From an uncultured Leucobacter sp. (lineage in GTDB: Bacteria; Actinomycetota; Actinomycetes; Actinomycetales; Microbacteriaceae), in the NCBI GenBank assembly GCA_945952575.1, contig CAMFIY010000060.1:1-11096 (forward strand): 11,096 nt of DNA, given 5' to 3'. Positions 5,952-11,096 of this stretch are shown here, in pieces. The notes below the pieces were generated by a model. That model did not search any database, was not told where the DNA came from, and saw only the letters and a program-made list of their open reading frames with translations. The translations under genes and the position numbers were made by a program. The stretch's first letter is position 1. The number at the start of each line of letters is the position of its first letter.

Positions 5952-6731
5952 TTACCCGAAGCGGCCGCTGACGTAGTCCTCGGTCGCCTGCACTGACGGG
6001 GTCGAGAAGATCGTCTTGGTGTCGTCGTACTCGATCAGCTTGCCCGGCTTGCCGGTGCCCGCGATGTTGAAGAAGGCGGTGCGATCCGAGACGCGCGAGG
6101 CCTGCTGCATGTTGTGGGTGACGATCACGATCGTGTACTCGCTCTTGAGCTGATCGATGAGATCCTCGATCGCGAGCGTCGAGATCGGATCCAGCGCCGA
6201 GCAGGGCTCGTCCATCAGCAGCACCTCGGGCTGCACGGCGATCGCCCGTGCGATGCAGAGGCGCTGCTGCTGCCCGCCGGAGAGCCCGGAGCCCGGCTTG
6301 TCCAGGCGATCCTTGACCTCATTCCAGAGGTTGGCGCCCGAGAGCGAGCTCTCGACCAGCTCGTCGGCCTCGCTCTTGCTCAGCTTGCGGTTGTTGAGCC
6401 GCACACCGGCGAGCACGTTCTCGCGGATCGACATCGTGGGGAACGGGTTCGGGCGCTGGAACACCATGCCGACCTGGCGGCGGACGAGCACCGGATCGAC
6501 GCCGGCGCCGTAGAGGTCGTCGCCGTCGAGCAGCACCTCGCCCTCGACGCGCGCACCCGGGATCACCTCGTGCATCCGGTTCAGTGTGCGGAGGAACGTC
6601 GACTTGCCGCAGCCCGACGGGCCGATGAACGCGGTGACGCTGCGGGGCTCGACGTTGATGCTCACGCCCTCGACGGCGAGGAAGTTGCCGTAGTAGACGT
6701 TGAGGTCGTTGACTTCGATGCGCTTCGACAT
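5952..6731 (-). CDS. pstB: Phosphate ABC transporter ATP-binding protein PstB
   Basis: A 259-residue ATPase that powers phosphate import through PstC-PstA. It has Walker A GPSGCGKST (37-45), Q-loop Gln92 in FQRPNPFP, the LSGGQ signature at 150-154, Walker B VLLMDE (170-175) and the switch His206 in VTHNMQQA. FQRPNPFPTMSI and MDEPCSALDPIST are typical of PstB rather than of other ABC ATPases. Length is normal for the family. The ATG at 6731 gives the conserved N-terminus (KRIEVNDLNVYYG), with AAGGA about nine bases upstream; the same frame stays open far upstream across pstA and pstC, but that is only a GC-rich shadow. It is the last gene of the pst operon, 50 bp after pstA. phoU, which follows pstB in E. 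coli, is absent here. Confidence 0.96.
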   Translation of the reverse strand: MSKRIEVNDLNVYYGNFLAVEGVSINVEPRSVTAFIGPSGCGKSTFLRTLNRMHEVIPGARVEGEVLLDGDDLYGAGVDPVLVRRQVGMVFQRPNPFPTMSIRENVLAGVRLNNRKLSKSEADELVESSLSGANLWNEVKDRLDKPGSGLSGGQQQRLCIARAIAVQPEVLLMDEPCSALDPISTLAIEDLIDQLKSEYTIVIVTHNMQQASRVSDRTAFFNIAGTGKPGKLIEYDDTKTIFSTPSVQATEDYVSGRFG

Positions 6732-6781
6732 GTGCTGGTTCCTTGAGTGGTGTGGGTGACGTTCAGGGCCTGGGATCGCCG

Positions 6782-7864
6782 TCAGCGGCCCGACTTGGGG
6801 GCGAAGTACCTCGCGACGAGGCGGGCGATCAGGTTGAGGATCATGACGATGAGAATGAGGACGAGGGCGCCGGCCCAGGCGCGCTCGAGGAAGGCGGAGA
6901 TCGGGTTGCCCTGATCGGCGTACTGGCGGTAGACGAACACCGGCAGCGACTGCATGCGGTCGTGGAACAGGTTGTAGTTCATGCTGGCCGAGTAGCCGGC
7001 GGTGATGAGCAGCGGGGCCGTCTCGCCGATGACGCGGGCGATCGCGAGCACGACGCCGGTCGTGATGCCGGCGATCGAGGTGGGCAGCACCACCTTCATG
7101 ATCGTGAGCCACTTCGGCACGCCGAGGGCGTAGGAGGCCTCGCGCAGCTCGTTCGGCACGATCCGGAGCATCTCCTCGCTCGAGCGGACGACGACCGGGA
7201 TCATCAGCACCGAGAGCGAGACCGCGCCGATGATGCCCATGCGGATCCCCGGCCCGAAGATCAGCGCGAACACCGCGTAGGCGAAGAGGCCCGCGACGAT
7301 CGAGGGGATGCCGGTCATGATGTCGACGAGGAAGGTGATGATCTTGCCGATGCGGCCCCGGGCGTATTCGACCAGGTAGATCGAGGTGAGGAGGCCCAGC
7401 GGCACCGAGATGATCGTGGCCGCCAGCGTGATCAGCAGCGTGCCGATCATCGCGTGCAGCGCACCGCCGCCCTCCCCGGTGACGTTGCGCATCGACGACG
7501 TGAAGAACTCGACGTCGCAGCGCTCCAGGCCCTTGGCGACGACCTCCCAGCCGACTGAGATGAGCGGCACCATGGCGAGGAGGAACGCGCCGGTGACGAG
7601 CCCCGTGACGAGTCGATCGATCGCCTGCCTGCGGCCCTCCACCGCGGCCGCGAGGCCGGTCGAGACGACCAGGTGCAGCAGCGCGCCGACGAGGATGGCG
7701 CCGACCAGATTGAACGTGCTCCCATCGGCGGCTGCGAGCAGCGCGAAGAGCGCGATGGAGACCACCAGGCTGGCGGCGAGGACCAGCCAGACCGCGTTGC
7801 GGGGCAGACGGTTGCCCGCCAGGCCGGAACCGGCGGAGACGGGACGGACGGTGATGGCGCTCAT
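6782..7864 (-). CDS. pstA: Phosphate ABC transporter permease PstA
   Basis: A 360-residue inner-membrane permease that forms the phosphate channel with PstC. The core has hydrophobic segments from about residue 84 to the end. The cytoplasmic EAA loop that contacts PstB is seen as ELREASYALGVPKWLTIMKVVLP, shown here in two parts: ELREASYALG and its continuation VPKWLTIMKVVLP, followed by RVIGETAPLL. Compared with E. coli PstA (296 residues) it has about 60 extra N-terminal residues with two added hydrophobic segments (roughly 26-47 and 52-72), which I believe occurs in other actinobacterial PstA proteins. The ATG at 7864 is three bases after the pstC stop, so translation is probably coupled. 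It ends in a basic tail (RYFAPKSGR). Confidence 0.94.
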   Translation of the reverse strand: MSAITVRPVSAGSGLAGNRLPRNAVWLVLAASLVVSIALFALLAAADGSTFNLVGAILVGALLHLVVSTGLAAAVEGRRQAIDRLVTGLVTGAFLLAMVPLISVGWEVVAKGLERCDVEFFTSSMRNVTGEGGGALHAMIGTLLITLAATIISVPLGLLTSIYLVEYARGRIGKIITFLVDIMTGIPSIVAGLFAYAVFALIFGPGIRMGIIGAVSLSVLMIPVVVRSSEEMLRIVPNELREASYALGVPKWLTIMKVVLPTSIAGITTGVVLAIARVIGETAPLLITAGYSASMNYNLFHDRMQSLPVFVYRQYADQGNPISAFLERAWAGALVLILIVMILNLIARLVARYFAPKSGR

Positions 7865-7867
7865 GGG

Positions 7868-8797
7868 TCAGTTGGCTCCCGAGAACTCGGCGCGGCGGCT
7901 CACGATCCAGCGAGCGACCGCGTTGACCAGGAAGGTGACGATGAAGAGGATGAGGCCCGTCGCGAGCAGCACGTTGATGTTGGTGCCGTAGGCCTCGGGG
8001 AACTGCAGCGCGATGTTCGCGGCGATGGTCGAGGGGTTCTCGCTGGTGAGGAGCTTGAATGTGACGACGCCGGTCGCGGAGAGGACCATGGCGACGGCCA
8101 TCGTCTCGCCGAGTGCGCGGCCGAGACCGAGCATGGCGGCCGACACGATGCCCGGGCGGCCGAAGGGGAGGACGGCGAGCCGGATCATCTCCCAGCGGGT
8201 CGCCCCGAGGGCAAGGGCGGCCTCTTCGTGCAGCACGGGGGCCTGGAGGAAGATCTCGCGGCAGATGGCGGTCATGATGGGCAGGATCATGACCGCGAGT
8301 ACGACGGCCGCGGTCAGGATCGTCTTGCCCGTCGCGCTGACCTCGCCGGCGAACAGCGGGATCCAGCCGAGGTTGGCGTTGAGCCAGGCGAAGATGGGCT
8401 GGACCGCCGGGGCGAGGACGCCGATGCCCCAGAGGCCGAAGACCACGCTGGGCACTGCGGCCAGCAGGTCGACGACGTAGCCGAGTACCGCCGAGAGCTT
8501 GCGCGGCGCGTAGTGGGAGATGAAGAGCGCGATTCCGATGGCGAGCGGCAGGGAGATGAGCAGCGCGAGCACCGCGGCCCAGAGCGTGCCGAAGATGAGC
8601 GGCCAGACGTAGACCCAGAAGTTGCTCGGCAGGATCGAGGCGGTCTGGTTCGTCGCGAAGAACGCGGGGAAGCTCTCGACGATGAGGAAGATCGCGACGG
8701 CGGCGAGCGTGACCAGGATCATGCTCCCCGCGAAGAGGGCGGATCTGGAGAAGACGCGGTCGCCGCGGCTGAGCACGGGCTTGGGTGTGGCGGTCAC
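7868..8797 (-). CDS. pstC: Phosphate ABC transporter permease PstC
   Basis: A 309-residue inner-membrane permease, partner of PstA in the phosphate importer. About six membrane helices are apparent, the first near residues 20-45 (SALFAGSMILVTLAAVAIFL). The EAA loop reads EAALALGATRWEMIRLAVLP, then GRALGETMAVAMV, a combination characteristic of PstC. The start is a GTG (8797) with GGAG five bases upstream. It follows pstS by 75 bp, and that gap holds a very stable hairpin that could lower its expression relative to pstS. Its TGA is three bases before the pstA ATG. Confidence 0.95.
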   Translation of the reverse strand: MTATPKPVLSRGDRVFSRSALFAGSMILVTLAAVAIFLIVESFPAFFATNQTASILPSNFWVYVWPLIFGTLWAAVLALLISLPLAIGIALFISHYAPRKLSAVLGYVVDLLAAVPSVVFGLWGIGVLAPAVQPIFAWLNANLGWIPLFAGEVSATGKTILTAAVVLAVMILPIMTAICREIFLQAPVLHEEAALALGATRWEMIRLAVLPFGRPGIVSAAMLGLGRALGETMAVAMVLSATGVVTFKLLTSENPSTIAANIALQFPEAYGTNINVLLATGLILFIVTFLVNAVARWIVSRRAEFSGAN

Positions 8798-8837
8798 GAA
8801 GGCTCCGGGTGGTGTGTCGGGTGAGGGGGACGGCCAG

Positions 8838-8865
8838 GCGGGGCAGCCCCGAAGGGCTGCCCCGC
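8838..8865 (-). terminator. UUCG-capped 12-bp hairpin between pstS and pstC
   Basis: On the transcribed minus strand GCGGGGCAGCCC and GGGCTGCCCCGC pair perfectly around TTCG, giving a C(UUCG)G tetraloop, an exceptionally stable cap. The stem begins seven bases after the pstS TAG and ends 40 bases before the pstC GTG. No T-tract follows, so it is more likely an attenuator, or a barrier to 3' exonucleases that preserves pstS mRNA, than a full terminator. Either role would give more PstS than membrane components, as usual for binding-protein operons. The structure is seen; the role is inferred. Confidence 0.72.
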
Positions 8866-8872
8866 ACCGGAC

Positions 8873-9964
8873 CTACTTGATCGCGTCGATCGCGGTCGTG
8901 ACCTTCTCGCGCAGTGCGGCGGAGATGGGGGCGCTGCCCGCATCCTTCGCCGCGGCCTGCTGGCCCTCTTCACTGACGATGTAGGTGAAGTAGGCCTTCA
9001 CGAGCTCGGCATTGGCAGCATCCTTGTACTGCTCGCAACCGATCAGGTAGCTCACCAGCACGATCGGGTAGACGCCCGCCTCGGTGCTGGTGCGGTCGAG
9101 CTTGATCGCGATGTCGTTCGCGCCGCGACCCTCTTCGACCGGCGAGGCGTCGACCACGGCCGAGGCGCCCTCGGGGGAGTGCTCGACGTAGGCGTCGCCG
9201 ACCTTCACCTTGACGGTGCCGAGGTCGCCGGCCTTCGACGAGTCGGCGTAGCCGATGGTGCCCTTGCCGTTGGTGACCGCGTCGATCAGACCGGAGGTCT
9301 GGTTCGCGCCCTCGCCGCCGAGCTCGGTCGGCCACTCCTCGACGGAGCCCGCGGTCCAGCTCTGGGGAGCCGCAGCCGCGAGGTAGTCGGTGAAGTTGCC
9401 GGTGGTGCCCGACTTGTCGGCGCGGTGCACCGCGGAGATCGCGAGATCCGGCAGCTTCGCGTCGGGGTTCTGCGAGACGATCGCCGGGTCGTTCCACTTC
9501 TTGATCTGGCCGCTGAAGATCTTGGCGATCGTGTCGGCGTCCATGTTGAGCGAGGTCACGCCGTCGAGGTTGAAGACGACCGCGATGGGCGAGATGTAGG
9601 CCGGGACCTCGACGATGTTCCCGGTCGAGCAGGTGTTGAAGGGGCCCGCGGCGATCTCGTCGGTGGTGAACGCGCGATCCGAACCGGCGAACGCGACTGC
9701 GCCCTGCTGGAACGACTCACGGCCGGCACCCGAGCCGTCGGGGCTGTAGTTGATGGTGACGCCGCTGTTCGCGATCTGGAAGCCCGCGGTCCACGCGGTC
9801 TGCGCGGCGCCCTGCGAGGAGGCGCCCGAGCCGGCGATCGTGCCGGAGAGCTCGGAGGAACCCTGGTCTCCGCTATTGCCGCCTTCATTCGCGGCGCAGG
9901 AGGTGAGCGCAAGCAGGGCGATGCCGCCGATCGCGACGGCCTTCATCGAAGCCTTGATCTTCAC
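8873..9964 (-). CDS. pstS: Phosphate-binding lipoprotein PstS
   Basis: A 363-residue high-affinity phosphate-binding protein, anchored outside the membrane. The N-terminus is a lipoprotein signal peptide with basic residues, a hydrophobic core and the lipobox LTSC with Cys23, followed by a Gly/Ser-rich linker. Phosphate-site segments are GSGASSQG (45-52), PDGSGAGR (75-82), AGSDRAF with Asp96 (93-99) and HRADKSGTTGNF (180-191), which supplies the Arg and Ser-Gly-Thr contacts known from E. coli PstS. The start is taken as GTG 9964; the internal ATG at 9946 has AAGG five bases upstream and also leaves a working signal peptide, so the start is uncertain by six codons. It leads the operon pstS-pstC-pstA-pstB and is preceded by a PHO-box-like repeat array, so induction under phosphate limitation is expected. 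Confidence 0.96.
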   Translation of the reverse strand: MKIKASMKAVAIGGIALLALTSCAANEGGNSGDQGSSELSGTIAGSGASSQGAAQTAWTAGFQIANSGVTINYSPDGSGAGRESFQQGAVAFAGSDRAFTTDEIAAGPFNTCSTGNIVEVPAYISPIAVVFNLDGVTSLNMDADTIAKIFSGQIKKWNDPAIVSQNPDAKLPDLAISAVHRADKSGTTGNFTDYLAAAAPQSWTAGSVEEWPTELGGEGANQTSGLIDAVTNGKGTIGYADSSKAGDLGTVKVKVGDAYVEHSPEGASAVVDASPVEEGRGANDIAIKLDRTSTEAGVYPIVLVSYLIGCEQYKDAANAELVKAYFTYIVSEEGQQAAAKDAGSAPISAALREKVTTAIDAIK

Positions 9965-10057
9965 TGCGATTCGTTTCCGTTTCTTGTTTTCGTCAGGGTG
10001 AGCGAATGCCCACAGCGTTCACGTTACGTAAGCCGCATGACCGGAGCTCTGCCGTCA

Positions 10058-10085
10058 GGTGAACGGAAGGTGAACTCGAGTGAAC
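10058..10085 (-). promoter_or_regulatory. PHO-box-like direct repeats upstream of pstS
   Basis: Read on the pstS strand, GTTCAC occurs three times (10085-10080, 10075-10070, 10064-10059), starting 10 and 11 bases apart; two copies extend to GTTCACC. GTTCACC direct-repeat units of 11 bp are the PhoP-binding PHO box described in Streptomyces. The array sits about 95 bp before the pstS start. Further CGAGGTGCG repeats on the plus strand at 10089 and 10100 continue an 11-bp rhythm and may be weaker sub-sites. PhoP itself is not encoded in the window. Confidence 0.72.
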
Positions 10086-10196
10086 GTTCGAGGTGCGCCC
10101 GAGGTGCGAATCGAGACGCCGTCGTGGCGTTCGCGGCTCGCGCACAGGAGGGCGACCGGCGAACTTCCGACCGGCTCTCGGCAGCGTCTCGGCCGC

Positions 10197-11096
10197 TCAG
10201 GCGAGCAGCCTCAGAGCTCCCGGCGCCGAGCGGATCTCGAACGGGCCCGGGCCGACGCGCTCGCCGTCGGCGTAGGCGATCTCCCCTTCGGCCTCGACGC
10301 GCACCGCCGAGACGCGGGTGATCGTCACCTCAGGGAGCGGTTCGTGGCGCGCCTGGGCGAGCAGGCCGAGGACGCTCAGGATCCGGAGGCGCGAACCGTG
10401 GGACACCTCGACGAGATCCAGCATCCCGTCGTCGGTGGCGGCCCGGGGCGCGAGCGGGATGCCCCCGCCGATCGTCCGCGTGTTCATCGCCGTGGCCAGG
10501 AGTCCGGTGAAGCGCCGCTCTCCGGACTCTGTCGTGACGGTGAACGGACGGGAACGCAGGGTCGCGAGCTCGGCGAGCAGCGCAAGGTGGTAGCGGAGCG
10601 GGCCGAGGGGGAGCCTCAACGCGTTGGCGCGCCGATTGATCGCCGCGTCGAAGCCGACCGAGAGCCCGCCGGCGAACCAGTGATCCTCATCGGATCCGCC
10701 GTGCCGGACGATCCCGAGATCCACCGGCCGCGGCCGGCCCTCGGCGGCGAGGATCCTGCGCACCGCATGCTCGGGGCGCGCGCTCAGCCGGAACTGGCGG
10801 GCGAAATCGTTGCCGCTGCCGGCGGGCACGACGCCGAGCGGCAGGGCGCGCGCCTCGGGCAGCTGGATCACGAGGCCGATCAGCCCGTCGCCGCCGACCA
10901 GCACCAGCCCGCGCAGCCCCGATGCGCAGGCGCGGCGCACGGCCTCACGGCAGGAGGCGGCGTCGTGCCCGCGGAGCTCGATCGCGGAGACGCCCGCCGC
11001 CGCGAAGGCGGCCAGCACCCGTCGAGCGGCGCGCGCCCCCCGGCCCAGCGCCGAACTCGGGTTCACCACCACGCCGAAGGGCGGGTGCTCGGGATC
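10197..11096 (-). CDS. Diacylglycerol/lipid kinase family protein (start beyond window)
   Basis: A DAGK-catalytic-domain protein of the DgkB/YegS group, which phosphorylates diacylglycerol or a related lipid with ATP, recycling it to phosphatidate. The frame is open to the right edge; the first visible starts are GTGs at 11072 and 11069 without a Shine-Dalgarno, so the true start is probably outside. Counting from 11072, the nucleotide-binding GGDG is at 60-63, AGSGNDFAR at 84-92, TDDGMLDLVEV near 213-223, and the C-terminal ADGE at 268-271. After GGDG most family members have Thr and a nearby Asn-Glu, but here the sequence is LIGLVIQL; a variant of this kind is common in actinobacterial relatives as I recall them. 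No membrane helix is evident. It is on the same strand as pst, but 232 bp and the PHO box separate them, so it is probably a separate unit. Confidence 0.82.
   Translation of the reverse strand, partial: DPEHPPFGVVVNPSSALGRGARAARRVLAAFAAAGVSAIELRGHDAASCREAVRRACASGLRGLVLVGGDGLIGLVIQLPEARALPLGVVPAGSGNDFARQFRLSARPEHAVRRILAAEGRPRPVDLGIVRHGGSDEDHWFAGGLSVGFDAAINRRANALRLPLGPLRYHLALLAELATLRSRPFTVTTESGERRFTGLLATAMNTRTIGGGIPLAPRAATDDGMLDLVEVSHGSRLRILSVLGLLAQARHEPLPEVTITRVSAVRVEAEGEIAYADGERVGPGPFEIRSAPGALRLLA

Noticed and set aside
7673..8824. Plus-strand 383-residue Asp/Glu/Gly-rich frame antisense to pstC and pstA
   Set aside because: The composition is what antisense reading of GC-rich permease codons produces, and no Shine-Dalgarno or motif was seen.
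6732..8867. Minus-strand frame open from 8867 through to the pstB stop, giving a 971-residue reading frame
   Set aside because: Only the last 259 residues are PstB. The rest is Arg/His/Pro-rich and runs out of frame over pstC and pstA, which have clear family motifs. It is a high-GC shadow, not a fusion protein.

Overview
The window is high-GC DNA from an actinobacterium. A Microbacteriaceae-like member of the Micrococcales is my best guess, from protein style, GTG starts, a GTTCAC-type PHO box and possible leaderless promoters; no rRNA or marker gene confirms it. The first ~0.97 kb is visibly poorer in GC (some 60-base lines near 45%) than the rest (often above 70%).

Left edge, 1-972: the C-terminal third or so of a type I restriction endonuclease subunit (HsdR), still open at base 1, then a gene-free stretch ending in the 3' part of a tRNA gene (936-972, probably tRNA-Pro) that has no 5' half. 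A strong stem-loop follows directly. This is the layout left when an island inserts into the 3' end of a tRNA gene, so the restriction system appears to be island cargo and the host chromosome resumes at about base 973.

Centre, 1089-5873: a sarcosine-oxidase-like flavoenzyme (+) converges on mntR (-). mntR is divergent from mntH, an Nramp manganese importer (+), and a perfect inverted repeat lies between the two start codons. MntR carries the Asp and Glu ligands typical of Mn-sensing regulators, so the pair forms a self-contained manganese homeostasis unit. mntH converges on a GntR/FCD regulator gene (-), which is coupled by an ATGA overlap to an upstream phospholipase/carboxylesterase-type hydrolase.

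Right, 5952-9964: a complete high-affinity phosphate ABC importer operon on the minus strand in the order pstS-pstC-pstA-pstB. Upstream of pstS are GTTCAC repeats at 10-11 bp spacing that look like a PhoP box. A very stable UUCG-capped hairpin lies between pstS and pstC and could set excess synthesis of the binding protein. No phoU or phoPR is present here. The window ends in a diacylglycerol/lipid kinase-family gene (-) whose start is probably beyond the right edge.

I found no CRISPR array, insertion sequence, complete RNA gene or clearly new multi-gene system. The most interesting points are the island/tRNA junction, the regulatory structures around mntR-mntH and pst, and the small flavoenzyme and hydrolase-regulator units of unknown substrate.
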